DNA of 64,000 nt from Vitellaria paradoxa (GCA_019916065.1 CM034233.1:51825947-51889946); one strand, 5' to 3'. Positions 24,336-35,917 are shown, counted from the first letter of the stretch. Translations and numbers: made by a program. The notes: generated by a model from the letters alone, not told the origin.

Positions 24336-24635
24336 TATTGATTCCTTATATGCTCATTAATGCTTATTTTACTATCATATATTTAGGGGGAGCTAAATAT
24401 ATTTAATGATATCTTTTACATTGACATTGATGCACATATTTAGGGGGAGAATTATAACTAATTTTAACAATTTTTTCTCTCCTAACATTATTTTTGATGA
24501 TGTCAAAGGGGGAGAAAGATAAGATATTGATGATTGATTGAACTTCTATGAATAGAAAATCTTTTCATGATTTATGTCTTTTGAAAATTTTATCTTAAAT
24601 CATCAATTGTTTGTCATCATCAAAAAGGGGGAGAT
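24336..24635 (+). promoter_or_regulatory. Copia 3' region with repeated polypurine tracts
   Basis: Non-coding. Four G-rich purine tracts occur: AGGGGGAG at 24385-24392, AGGGGGAGA at 24442-24450, AAAGGGGGAGA at 24505-24515 and AAAAAGGGGGAGA at 24622-24634. The last one abuts the 3' LTR and is the functional PPT position for plus-strand priming. Multiple PPTs are a described Sirevirus trait. Confidence 0.85.
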
Positions 24636-26212
24636 TGTTGGCCCAAGGTTTATAAAGTTAGTTTTATAATTGATTTTGATGATAACAAACATTGAATTAA
24701 ATTTTCACAATAAATTTTCAAATAGACATTGTAAGAAATGTTACAATTCATTTGATAGATTCAAGATATTAGAGTTGGAAGAGATTGATATTATTTTTTA
24801 GATATTTTCACATAATTTGGATGAAGGAATAAAGGAATTTCAAAGTTTGGAGTAATAGAAATCAAAGTAAGATGAATATTTGAACTAGAGGTTAACTCGG
24901 ATAAACAGAGAAATCAGACACGTGTTAGTATATAGATAATATCTTAAGATCCAACGGTTCAATTTTCATGAAATTTTAATATAGTAAACTAGACTTCCAT
25001 ATCTACAACTTTACCGAAGGGAGATTTTTGTGAATCTGACGTTAAGGTATCAAAACATGAGTTGGAACATTAGGCATTACAGAAAAGTTTTTAATTCTGG
25101 ATTCTGGAGCTAGTCTTAGTTTTTGAGACATAACTCATACTCTACAGCTTTAAAAATTCTGATTTTTGGTGTGTGAAAAGAAGACTCAAAAAGCTACAAC
25201 TTTTGTAGTTTAAGTTTCTTCTAATTCTAAAAGTATCCTAGTGAAACGGAAGCTTAAACGGGAAACACAGATTCAGAATGTCAGAAAAAGCTATCAGAAG
25301 CTGGTCTCGGTTCAGAAGCCATATCTGACTATCTAACCGTTGGATGAAGCTCAAAATTTGACATGTGATAGCTGACTTATATATCTACAAAGTCTTACTC
25401 TGAGGCAATGTCAGATTTGAACGTTCTGAGGGTGAAAAACGGTCACAAATATATCTCAGAAAATCTGAATCTGAAAGACAGCATTGGAAGCAAGGAAATT
25501 CAATTTCTTTCAAGGGCAAAAGTGTCTTTTCACTTAGTAACGGCCATTTGCAGATTTTCATCTATAAATAGAGCCTCAAACTCAGATTCAAGAGGAACAA
25601 GGCAAGAAAGAAGTGCTTACAAAGAGATACAAGAAATTCTATAACTTTGCAAACATAGAGTGATTTCTTCTCACATTTGTGCTTCATCTTTCATATTCAA
25701 CTTGTGAGAGTTTCTTTTTGATTTGATTGAGTTTTAAACTCATCATTGTTGTTGTAAGAAAGGGAAATTTAAAGCCCTTTTAATTTGTGAGAGTTGGGTG
25801 AGCTCTTGTTGGTTTTGGTTCAAGTGTTAGGACCAAAACAAGAGACTTTCTTTGAGAGAGACTTGTGTGAGTGATTTGGGGATAAAATCACTTGGAAAAG
25901 GTTTCTAGCACCTTGGGAAGCTAGTGTGTAATAAGCTTTCAAAGAATAGTGGAGAAATCTCAAGGAAGCCTTGGGGGAGTGGACGTAGGCAACATTGAAG
26001 CCGAACCACTATAAATCGATTGTGTTTGCTTCTCTTCCCTTTCTTTATATTTATTGAAATACTAGCACTCACTCTTCATTTACAAATATAATAATTTTTT
26101 TTGGTGCATTTCATATTCATCTTGACATATTTGTTTTAGGGTTGAAATTTTTATTTGTAAAATTTTTAAGCAACCCTATTCACCCCCTCTAGTGTTGCTA
26201 TTTGGGACAACA
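24636..26212 (+). repeat. Copia 3' LTR
   Basis: 1577 bp, starting TGTTGGCCCAAGG and ending GGGACAACA, nearly identical to the 5' LTR. It is followed directly by the target-site copy ACTTT. Confidence 0.93.
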
Positions 26213-26820
26213 ACTTTTGAAATAAAGAGTTAGATTTGGACCAAGTAAAATCAAAGAATATCTTCCAGTTTTACAATCCTAAACGAGAGTATAAAACTAA
26301 CTTTTTGGGAAATAATGTGTTTTAATTAAGATATCTTTCTAGTCTATTTATTCATTTACATGAACTTTAGATTGTAGTAGCATGCACATCACTTTGTGAA
26401 TTAATTAGCCCACCTGAAATTGAGAGTTGAATTAAGAATCTCATTTAAGAGTTTAATTGTCATTCGAATTATTCCTGTAGTTAATTAATTATTGTTTTAT
26501 ATTTTTGAACGTATTTTCTTGCTTAGTTCATTCTTTGATTGAGTTATTTGTCACTATTCACAATTTTTATTGAACTCAAAGCATTTTCTGAATCCCTTTT
26601 ACTTAAATAATTGGTAATTGTTTTTATTTTCCAAAACCTAGAAACTTAATATTCATCAAATTTTTGAACCTCATTGAATTTAGGATCAGAAATTCTTTTT
26701 ACAACCTAGAAACTAAACTTAGGTTCTTTGTGGATTCGACCTCAGTTTCACCGAGTTAAAACTACACTGCACACCCTTGCAATTGAGGGTTTGTTTGGAT
26801 GCACTATTTAGATGCGATCA
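26213..26820 (+). repeat. Athila-3 5' LTR, right part
   Basis: It begins with the second ACTTT and resumes the Athila LTR up to ...GATGCGATCA next to the PBS. It matches the end of the young Athila LTR (49200-49297) at words such as TTCGACCTC and ACACCCTTGCA. Confidence 0.85.
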
Positions 26821-26825
26821 AGTTT

Positions 26826-26843
26826 TGGCGGCATTGCCAGGGA
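26826..26843 (+). other. Athila-3 primer binding site
   Basis: TGGCGGCATTGCCAGGGA, a partly decayed tRNA-Asp site; the intact form is at 49304-49321. Confidence 0.8.
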
Positions 26844-27025
26844 GCCAAATTTTGATTTTTACGTTACTATTGTTTTTAAGTTAGTTTGTTATTTCCTTAA
26901 AAAAATAAAAATAACAAAATTTACCAAAGTTTCTCTCTAAGTACCTATGGTAACTCTCTGAGTTCCAGACACCTAGTCTACTAGTCCGGACCATAATATC
27001 TTTGCAGAACTTATTTTCTTAGCTT

Positions 27026-27597
27026 ATGAGTGTTTGGACTCATGGGGAAGATGGTAGATTAAGGCATCCTAAACCCTTAGATCCTCCCTTTGAACTTGAG
27101 AATCTTGTTATAGACGTTCAAACTCCTAAACATCCTACTCCAACTCTAGAGATAGCTAAAAATCAAGTCGTTGCTGCTAGACGTTCCATGAGGATATCAT
27201 GTAGCAAGATAGGCATACTCCTAAATCCTGTATAGTTTGGCTAGAAAATTAGAGAGCCTTCAATTTCAAACCAGGCATGATATAATTGTTACCTACTTTT
27301 CATGGTATGGACTCCAAAATCCATAACACCTTACTCAATTTAGGAACATTTGTGCCACAATTAAGGATCAGGGATGCCCAAAAGATTTAGTATCCTTAAG
27401 TTTTTCCCATTTTCTTTGAAAGATGAAGCTGCTAGCTAGTTTGAATTTCTACCATCTAATTCCATTTGTACATAGGATAAAATGCAAGCAAATTTTTAAA
27501 GAAGTTTTTCCCACCTAATAGAATGATATACAACATTAGATTTTGAGTTTTGCCCCAAACATGGTGAAACCTTTTATTAAAGTTAGGAGAGATTCAA
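27026..27597 (+). pseudogene. Athila-3 gag, N-terminal part
   Basis: The ATG at 27026 and the opening SVWTHGEDGRLRHPKPLDPP match the intact gag at 49500. After 69 codons the frame is lost. Weaker gag matches continue (FHGMDS-like and EFLPSNS-like words) up to 27597, where the Tekay element interrupts. A paired palindrome lies just upstream (26960-26994). The gene resumes at 59306. Confidence 0.8.
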
Positions 27598-28608
27598 TGT
27601 ATTATACAATTTGATGGTTTTAACGTGTTTTGGACATGTTAGTATGTTAATTAAGTAATATTAGTCATTAAAATGACTTAGGGGTGTGAATTTTGGAAGA
27701 AATTGGCAAAATAGCTCAAAAGTCAACATTTTGACTCGGGAGCATACTGAGGGGCCCGAGGTTAAGAGGGCGCCCTGGCTCTAGGACGGGCGCCTGTAGT
27801 CCATGAGAGGTGCCCCACTTGTACAGACAGTCAACAGTAGGGTGTCCTCTAGTTTGACAGCCGAGACCTAACCTAAACCCTAGGTTTATAGGGTATGGGA
27901 AAGGGATTAGGCTCGTAGAATGCTTGGGGGTTAAGCCAAGCTTGATATATATATATTTGAGGAGAGAAGGAGAGAGATTTTGGAGGTTTTGAAGGAGAAC
28001 GAGAGAGGAGGTGGAAACCAAAAAAATTTGAAGGGTTGGTAAGTTGCTCAAACCTAGCCAAATGTAAATTAATTTTGAGGGATTGAAATTGAGTTCTTAA
28101 GGAACATTTTCATGTATTTTGTTTGTTGTTTGGATCAAAGGGTGAAGAGATCAATTAAGCCAAAGTTGGGAGCCAAAACAGGAATTCACTACTTCACTTG
28201 ATCCACTTTGTTCAATCTCAAGGTAGGGATTTCTAGTCTCATTTTAGCATATATGAGATGTAATTGATCTAGTAAATACTTTATGAAATTTATTTAAGAA
28301 TTGGAAACCGTGAGGTGGAATTTGTGTGGATGAATGGATGTGTATATATATATATGTATAGGTTGAATCAAGATTTTTGTATTGAAGAATGAATGAATTA
28401 AAATTGGTTTAGATGGACTTTTTAGAGTCTTCTAGGTCCTAAACAACCCAAGAAATGAGATATTAGGTTAAATATTGGATTCAGTAAAGTTTGGAACCTA
28501 GAAACATGACTTAGAGCTTGAACGAAACAAAGTAACATTCTGGATAACAGAGGGGCGCCATGAACTTATGGGGCGCCCATGGTCTATGTGGGGCGCCCAC
28601 GAGACTAG
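27598..28608 (+). repeat. Tekay 5' LTR, left part
   Basis: It matches the 3' LTR from 56720 on. It includes a GGGGCGCCC-type motif cluster (27768-27830, 28553-28600) and a TATATATATAT core near 27944-27956. It ends with TAG, the CACTA target copy. Confidence 0.88.
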
Positions 28609-29330
28609 CACTACAAGAAAATGTGCTTACAGTGACAACAAAAGTGATCACTGAAAGTATGGCCTTTGTCAAAAAACCTTTTAGTGACGACATTAGTGAC
28701 GACTGAATGTTGTCACTTATAGTCCCATTGCTGAACCTAATGTGATGACAATTGGTTATTGTCACTAAAACTTAACTTTCAGTGACAAACACATGTCGTC
28801 ACAACAAAATTACTTTTTGTTACGACTAAACCCGTCACTAATTGACATATTTAGTAACATAAACTCTTGTTACAAAATCTTATTAAGTTGTCACTATATG
28901 ATTTTTCTATTTTTTTAAATTAAAAAAATATATCCTTACAGTGACAATATAACTTGTCACTAAAAGTATATTATAGTGACGAGTGAAACATTGTCACGAA
29001 AACCATTACTAGTGACACTATTATATTTTGTACTAAAATATATAACAGTAACGGCTGATTTCGTTGTCACGAAAATCATGGCCAGTGATAATTTTATCTC
29101 TTGTCACTAAAACTATATAACAATGACACACGATTTGATTGTCACAATAGTTATGACCAGTGATAATCTCTTCCATCACAAGTAATGTACTTAGTGATAA
29201 TGCAATTTTAAATAATTGTAACAAATGTGAGATGCTATGACAATTCTTTTGCCATCATTTTACTTTTTTCGTGACAAATTTCTTTGTCACCATATATAAT
29301 TTGTAATTTCACATTTAAATTTCATAATTC
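28609..29330. repeat. CACTA left subterminal repeat zone
   Basis: Many direct and inverted copies of (C)AGTGACAA / TTGTCACT and variants AGTGACGA, spaced mostly 20-40 bp. Typical subterminal transposase-binding architecture of CACTA elements. Confidence 0.8.
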
Positions 29331-31014
29331 AAAATTTTCAAGAATATTTTGTTTGAAGTTACTTCTAGCTAGTAAATAACCTTTAATAAAGAAATTAGGT
29401 AAATAAAATGTATAACTTAAATAAAGATTTAAAAATCTTCAATACGTAAATTTGTTATAATAATAATCAATAAAAAGTTTTACAGTACTCTAATAATGTT
29501 TGTATCTAGTGTATTACAATTGGACATAATAGAAAATATTTGCAACTAAATATCCTAAAGTTGCTAGAAGTAACTTCAAAACCATCAATATTATCAAGTG
29601 TCCTGCAAAAAAAATATAATAATTATTATAAATAAATAAATAAACATACAAAGACAATCAACTTGGAACCTTTCCTTTCACCCTCCCCTACTTGCTATTG
29701 TCTCTGTGTTGCCATTCCATTGCATTCCATATCAGGGTAATCTAATAAAGTAAAGTAACCCTGATCATATTAGCTCCTTACCACAAAAATGCAAGAGTTA
29801 TCAAAAATGCTAACAATGAAGCTAGTTATCAAAACTTTAAAAGAAACAAAGAGTAAAAGCAATGAAAGGTGAATCAGTCCTGTATGAATTATTTTCGCTC
29901 CAAGTGTAATAAGAGTGCAAATAAATATCAGCAAATTATTTTGAAACTAATTTTATAAATATAAAAGAACGTGACTAGTTTTCTAAATTAAGAATTATTT
30001 TATTATGATTTTTGAACAATTTAATAATTAACACTAAAAATTTTAGATGACTGCTTTTACTCATGAATTTAAATCTACACATATCCATCATTATATTATA
30101 CATGTCTAACTCTTTTAAATTTAAGCCCAAATATACTCAATTTCATCCACAAATTCATGTGAACCATCATAGGGTATCTCTAACATCATGGTTATTCAAG
30201 TTCAAAACCATTAATGAATTGGGCTTCTCACTATACCATATCAAATGTGTTATGGCTAAGGCATGCTATTATTGGCAATCGAGCAAGGGAGTTGATACAT
30301 TATCATTAATTTGCAGATTTTATGACCAAAGAGGCCAAGTTTCTTTTCCTATCTATAAGAGTAGTGTATTAACTAACAAGTCAAAAACCTAAGTAGCCTG
30401 AAATAGCTTTTAGTTAGTACTGTCAAATTAAGTCTTATACTAACAATATATTTAGGTTTCAAACACATTGGGAAAAAACACCAAATTTCTTTTAGAAAGA
30501 CCCATAATATAAGACATGGTGATGTGGAGCTCTTTAGAGATGGCCCACTAACTCTCTAAGTTATCCAAATGTGAACTATTCTCTTATGTTAAATAAAATA
30601 GATAAGAGGGTAAGCTCAATTCGGAAGAGGCACTTCATCCTAATACAAGGTCAACAATTCCACTTCACCACTCCATCCATTTTTCTAATAAAATATTATA
30701 ATTGATGTTCTCCCTACTAAAAAAAAATAAAAAAGAGAATAAAAAATAGAATAATGCATTTCAAAAAATGCCCTAAACCCCAGCTCAAAAATATAAATAC
30801 CATCTAATTTTACATCACACATTCAACAAAATCAACCTTTTCTATCTCTAAGCAATATGTGACACCACAGTGTAGCTTTTCACATGCAAGTGTACCCCAC
30901 ATGCGCTATAACATACACAAATTAATTTGTCCATATGAACGCATATACATGCAATGCTTACAAATGCTAGAAACACTACAGGTGTAATACTAATATGCAT
31001 AGGGAAGTAGTTAC
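29331..31014. other. CACTA interior, unassigned
   Basis: AT-rich sequence with no transposase motif. The open frame at 30063-30392 (109 codons, plus strand) has no domain that I know and may be chance. Minus-strand frames here are likewise featureless. Confidence 0.4.
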
Positions 31015-31830
31015 CCAAATAAGTTAAAAGCATAATGCAATTTATCGACACCCATGTCTATGCAGATCTTTGCATACATAACCTCTCTCTAAATGAAAGA
31101 AAATGCACATTAATCCTCCATCAAAATTAACAAGCAAGAAAAGAGATGTTTGCATATAGTGATCGAACATTTTTTTTATAGGAATATTGAAAGATGAACT
31201 TACCAACTCGAAATTGAATTGCTTGTTCTCGTCCTCCAGCATCTTATCCTAATTAAAGTTCACCAACCACAACAACAATAAAGCAGAGATAGTTAACTCT
31301 AAGCATAAAAAGATAAAATAAAATGAACAAAGGTAAAAGCTCCAAAAGTTATGCTTGTCCTATCAATTCTATAGCCAACATAAGTGCTTACCTATCTTAA
31401 CTTCTGTATGATATTGACTCTTAGTATTACCAATCCTTTGTGTAGCCCTATCAACACAAGCACCTTCTAAATTATTTGAGAATCTATTTTTCTAGGTCAA
31501 GGGTTTCCACAGATATATAATTTGAGAGCAGGAAATTAATTTAAAATTCCAATTGTACACAGAATATATAGTTTGATAATAAGAAAAATCAATTTCACTT
31601 GCTTATAATGTTTCAATTGCTCATGTACATCTTGATCACCATTTCTCTGCTTACCTGGAATGTTCTAGAAGTTCGCTTATGTTGATCGGCAAGGTGCTTC
31701 TATTTAGCCTCATCTTCAATTTCTCTGGTACTCCAGAGTTCTTCAAGCTTTCTTTCCTCTGCCTCAAGTTCAATTTTATGTCTAAATTCCTCCGCGTCTT
31801 GTTTCAGGCATCACCATTGGAGGATTTTAT
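31015..31830 (-). pseudogene. Captured host-gene fragment inside CACTA
   Basis: Read on the minus strand, four exon-like blocks are bounded by consensus splice signals. Block 1 (about 31830-31655) has donor CCAG|GTAAGC. Block 2 (about 31498-31392) has acceptor CCTAG| and donor ATAG|GTAAGC. Block 3 (31248-31204) has acceptor TTAG| and donor GTTG|GTAAGT. Block 4 (31088 to about 31015) has acceptor TTTAG|. They read as charged, helical protein: block 1 EEFRHKIELEAEERKLEEL, block 2 RATQRIGNTKSQ, block 3 DKMLEDENKQFNFEL, block 4 VMYAKICIDMGVDK. Block 1 reminds me of the coiled-coil region of plant inactive ubiquitin carboxyl-terminal hydrolase-related proteins, but this is from memory and weak. 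A stop in block 1 and a phase break between blocks 2 and 3 argue that it is a pseudogene. Confidence 0.5.
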
Positions 31831-31919
31831 TAGAGCAGTGACGGCAGCTTGGCAACGAGAAGCAATGATTAGAGCACGTGAGCATCAGCAGTGGCTACGG
31901 CAGAGGTAGCGTTGACATG

Positions 31920-32330
31920 CTGATGTGTCGATGGCAGCTATGAGGCACGGCCGCGGCATTTCTAAATTTGGAATTTTAGAGGAAGGCACGGATCATGAAA
32001 GAGAAGGTGTAGGGCTTGGGGCTATTGTGTTTAATTTCCATTTCAAAATTTTAATTCATAGTATTAATTAAAATTTTAATAAGTACTTAAAAATTTTATT
32101 TATGTAATAATAAAACTTGTCATAGTATATGTTTTAGCAATGAGAATTAAAATTTATATTACTTATTTTTTAAATTAATTAAATTAAATTAAATTAATTT
32201 TTAATTTATATTATTGAAAATAATTTTAATTTAATAAAATATTTGAATAAAAAATTTATTTTAACCTGATGCAACAAAATGTTAAAATTGATAAAATATT
32301 TATAAAAAAAGTAAAAACACCTTTTTTAAG
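31920..32330. other. CACTA interior, AT-rich, nothing recognised
   Basis: Very AT-rich linker between the captured fragment and the right subterminal zone. No gene or structured repeat seen. Confidence 0.4.
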
Positions 32331-33313
32331 TTTTTATTTTTTTTGGAAACAAAAAATAAATTTAAAAAATACATTTTTGTTGCTTATTTTCAAAAATCTA
32401 TAAATATAAAAAGAAAAAATAGTAAATATTAATATTACTAAATGTGACCTTAATAATTATTTGTAAAATTTTATCTATATGACAATAAAATTTGTCACTA
32501 AATATTTTAGTTAGGAAAAATAAAATTTGTCACAGCAAAAAACTTTAATTCTGCCAAACTAAAAATTTTCTTGGCGCTAATTTATTTTTTAACTTTTAGT
32601 GACGAGATTAAGTGGCAATAAAATGATTTTGTCACTGAATGTTAATATTTCAGTGACAATAAAAATTTTATCACTGAATATTAACATTTTAGTGACAAAT
32701 TGTATTACTTGTCACAAAAATAATCTTAAAATATTTTTGAGTGAGTGACAAAAGAAAAATATTGCCACTAAATACCATTTATTTATGATAATTTTTTTTA
32801 TTGTCACTAAAAACTTGTCAATGTGATCCAATTTCTTGTTGTAAAAAAAAAGGAGTAAAAAATATATATTTTTTTAAGTTTTCATTCTTTCGGAAAAAAA
32901 AAAAATGGATTAACAAATATATTTTTGTTGCTTATTTTCAAAATTCTGTAAATATAAAAAGAAAAATAGTAAATATAAATATTACTAGTGACAAAATTCA
33001 ATCACAAAAAAATAAAATTTATCACAATAAAAAATTTAATTCCGCAAAAACAATAAATTTTTTGGCACCGGTATTTTTAGAACTTTTAAAGATGAGATTT
33101 AGTGACAAAAAATAACTTTGTCACTGAATATTAATATTTCAGCGACAATAAAAACTTTGTCACTGAATATTAATGTTTCAGTGACAATTTATGTTGCTTG
33201 TCAAAAATAATCTTAAAATGTGTTTTCAGTGACAAAAAAAAACATTGTCACTAAATATCATATATTTATAACAATATTTTTTATTGTCACTGTAACTCAC
33301 TTTTCTTGTAGTG
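32331..33313. repeat. CACTA right end with internal tandem duplication
   Basis: Bases about 32330-32830 and 32850-33300 are two imperfect direct copies, both carrying TTGTTGCTTATTTTCAAAA and AATATAAAAAGAAAAA followed by a cluster of AGTGACAA/TTGTCACT words. The right end has thus been duplicated, doubling the subterminal motif array. Confidence 0.75.
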
Positions 33314-34796
33314 TAGGTCACTTTTTCTATCTTTGTTTAGTTTGACCTTCTACTTTAGATTTATGAAAGTGTTGGTAATTTGTTTTTATATGAAACTTTT
33401 AATTGATTAATTACATGAATTTTAAGAGGGAAATGAGCTTTTAAAAGTGATTAAGGAGTGTTTAACTTAAGCTTATGGGATTTAACTTGAAAGGGCAAGT
33501 GAAAGTCATCTTGAATTGCATGACTTGAAAGATTACTTTGAGGTATGAGTCTTAATCGAATAGAATTGTGAATATGCCTTGTTGTAAACATAATGTTAAA
33601 GTATATGAACTTGTGATTGATTAAATGAAATGCGACTTGACAAAAGGGAACTCATGTTCATAGTATTGAAAAATGTTGAATGTTTAACGATGTTTGATCA
33701 ATGTTGTTATGTGATGAATCATGGGATAAACCGAAATGTGGAAATGTGTTGTGGGAAAGTATATGACGTTGAATGTGAACCTATGAATGATGAAATGTTA
33801 TGTGATGAACGATTGGTTGTATGTGCAGGGGGCCGTGGTGGGGTGCGGAAATAGGAAGGGTTTAGAGAGTACCCTTAGGTTGAGAGTCCCAGAACCTGTG
33901 CAGGGTTTGGTGTCAATGCCAGTGGGTTAGTAGCTGACAACATTATTTGTGTTTTGGCTCCTCGTGGCCCTGGACAACAATCCTAAATGACGACGTCGGT
34001 TTATCGTTTCCGTTGGGTATTGGCCTATAAAAGATGATAGTGTGTATGCACCCATCCCCCGATGATTTGTTTGGTTGTGGGTGTGCTATGTGATGATGAA
34101 TGGATGATGATGTGAATACGTTTACTTTCTTGAATATTATTCAAATGATAAAGTGGCGTTGAATTGTGAATGGAATTGGATTTTAAATTGCAATACATAA
34201 ACATTAACCAAAATTTAAAATCTTAAACTTTGGCATTGTTGAATGAACATATATTTCCACTTATTTTGGCATGGCTATGTTAATGAAATGTCATGACTCT
34301 AGAAAATGTTAAAATGGATAACCTTACTTGAGATGCATTGCATGGTTAGATTGCATACCATATATGTTTGCTTGAGACATCATGGGCACAAGTGGACCCG
34401 TGCTCACATCCCTACAGATTTTGATGTAGGTATAAGCAATAACAATCAGGTCGGCTAATGGGGTTGGACTAGGAGGTTATGCATGAGCCCAACTAAGCTT
34501 AGCAAAGCTCTTGGTCATCTAGTTTAAATATTTTTTTTTGAATTGTAATATTGTGCACTTTTAAACTTTTTTTTAATTTGGTTGTAATGGCCTTAAGGCC
34601 TAAGTTATGTAAATTGGGAATGGTGTATGGAGTATGTGGCCTGGCAATAGTCAAGGTTAAACTTATGTTATTCTATTTTATATCTCGGGCTCGCTAGCTT
34701 ACGTTGCGTTGCTCTGAACATGGGGATTGGTTATGTTAGTGCATGTTGTGTGTGTTTATCACTCACCCCTCGGGTCACGAGATCCGGGGCATGACA
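33314..34796 (+). repeat. Tekay 5' LTR, right part
   Basis: It opens with the second TAG and continues as in the 3' LTR (57829-59300) to ...CCGGGGCATGACA. The frame at 33630-33854 also occurs in the 3' LTR (58164-58361) but differs by frame-changing indels, so it is not a gene. Confidence 0.88.
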
Positions 34797-34799
34797 GGT

Positions 34800-34811
34800 T
34801 GGTATCAGAGC
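34800..34811 (+). other. Tekay primer binding site (initiator tRNA-Met)
   Basis: TGGTATCAGAGC three bases after the 5' LTR, complementary to plant initiator tRNA-Met. Confidence 0.92.
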
Positions 34812-34939
34812 ACTAGGTCAGAATACCTAGGGACATGGGAAGTCTTGCATCTCATATTGCATGCTTGAATGTATTATAACTATAATTTGACCTTGGAATC
34901 TAACTTGTCTTGTCTCAAATTTTAGATAGGGTTAGAAAA

Positions 34940-35523
34940 ATGGGAGAGCAGTGGTACTACAGCCTAGTCAGTGGAAGAAGAGATAGTGTGGCCTAGTGAT
35001 GATATCTTTACCCAAGTGGCAACTGAAGGCTTAACTGAGGCTCAGCCCCTGAATGTGATAGGGAATGTAGAAAAGATAAGCAGGGTGCCAGCAACTTTAG
35101 GTCATCAAATGGTACCCTACTATGGGGTGCCATACCCAGTTCCATATCTAACACCTTATCCATATCAAAGTGTGATGCCTTATCAGATGCCTGTTCAGTA
35201 CCAGTCTACCTACCCAGTGATGCTAGTGCAGAATGTAATTGTGATTGTACCTACCCTTTTAGCAAATCCAATCATGACACCAGATGCAATGACAGAACCC
35301 AATCCAGGCAGTCAGAATGTCAATCCACAGGAGGCTAGCACTAATGTTAGGGAAATGGGTGGAAGCTCTAGTAATGAGGAAGATCGTCTACGGGGGGTTA
35401 TGTGCAGGCTGTCGTAGGCGGGGATGGATACATTATTGGTGCCCTAAGCAATGTATCAAGTGTTGTACTTATTGTGGTAGAAGGAGGCATGCTCGTAGCT
35501 CTTACCCATATCGTAGGATTTGA
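34940..35523 (+). CDS. Extra leader ORF ahead of Tekay gag, broken
   Basis: A coding-looking stretch lies between PBS and gag. An ATG at 34940 opens it. After a probable 1-base slip near 34965 the main frame runs to 35417 (148 codons), and a second shift links to the frame ending at 35523. The protein has an acidic N-terminus (EEEIVWPSDD), then a Pro/Tyr-rich repeat region (VPYYGVPYPVPYLTPYPYQ and similar), then an acidic Ser-rich stretch. The C-terminus is Cys-rich (CAGCRRRGWIHYWC, KQCIKCCTYCGRRRHA) and resembles a zinc-binding module. It is separate from the gag zinc knuckles at 43960-44110. I do not recognise the protein. It could be an accessory ORF of this Tekay family or captured sequence. 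Spacer 35524-35740 holds nothing recognisable. Confidence 0.45.
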
Positions 35524-35740
35524 GATGTAAGTATGTAAAGGGAAAATTTTGGAAGGATAATTCCCTTGGTGGTAGTCGGAATGGTTGATAGTCTAAGGAC
35601 TTAAGAATGTATTAAACTGTTGAACCCTTAAGAATGTATTAAACTGTTGTATTGTTATTATAAGGTGAAGTTATGCTCTATCATAATCCTAGATATTGAT
35701 TTAATATTGTTATTTTATGCTTTGATATACTTTAGATAAA

Positions 35741-35917
35741 ATGCCACCGTGTGTAATGGGGAGTCAGAGGCCGAGGCCGAGAAATGGTCAAGGTAGAGGA
35801 AGGGAACGTGTGCCTGTTCAGCAAGAACAGGAAGCACATCAAAGTACAGTGGCTGAGGCAGGCACCTATTGCACAACAGGATGACTTAAGAGATGAGGAG
35901 GTGCAGTCGAGGGCACC
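35741..35917 (+). pseudogene. Tekay gag, N-terminal part
   Basis: The ATG at 35741 gives MPPCVMGSQRPRPRNGQGRG, an Arg/Gly/Gln-rich start common in Tekay gag. A small indel near 35862 shifts the frame. The gene is then interrupted by the reverse-strand element inserted after GCACC (35913-35917) and resumes at 43139. Confidence 0.75.

Larger units (their letters stand above)
18538..26212 (+). mobile_element. Sirevirus-like Ty1/copia retrotransposon
   Basis: A complete structure: LTRs of 1575 and 1577 bp starting TGTTGG and ending CAACA, PBS for initiator tRNA-Met, gag-pol in the copia order (gag, protease, integrase, RT, RNase H), and PPT. The perfect TSD ACTTT lies at 18533-18537 and 26213-26217. 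The Sirevirus/Maximus assignment rests on RNase H end words such as FIGTENQLADIFTKPL and on several AGGGGGAG tracts before the 3' LTR. No env-like ORF is present. The coding region has about seven frame breaks, although the LTRs are very similar, so the element is young in substitutions but broken. Confidence 0.92.
28609..33313. mobile_element. Non-autonomous CACTA (En/Spm-type) DNA transposon
   Basis: 4705 bp with perfect 13-bp terminal inverted repeats CACTACAAGAAAA (28609-28621) and TTTTCTTGTAGTG (33301-33313), and the 3-bp target copy TAG on both sides (28606-28608, 33314-33316). The empty site is visible in the other Tekay LTR near 57827-57832. Subterminal zones are packed with AGTGACAA/TTGTCACT words, the kind of motif bound by the element's transposase proteins. 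No transposase gene is recognisable on either strand, so it depends on a partner element. A gene fragment with splice-like signals sits at 31015-31830. Confidence 0.93.

Noticed and set aside
33630..33854. 74-codon frame in Tekay LTR (counterpart 58164-58361)
   Set aside because: Present only because LTRs are duplicated; indels shift the frame between the copies.
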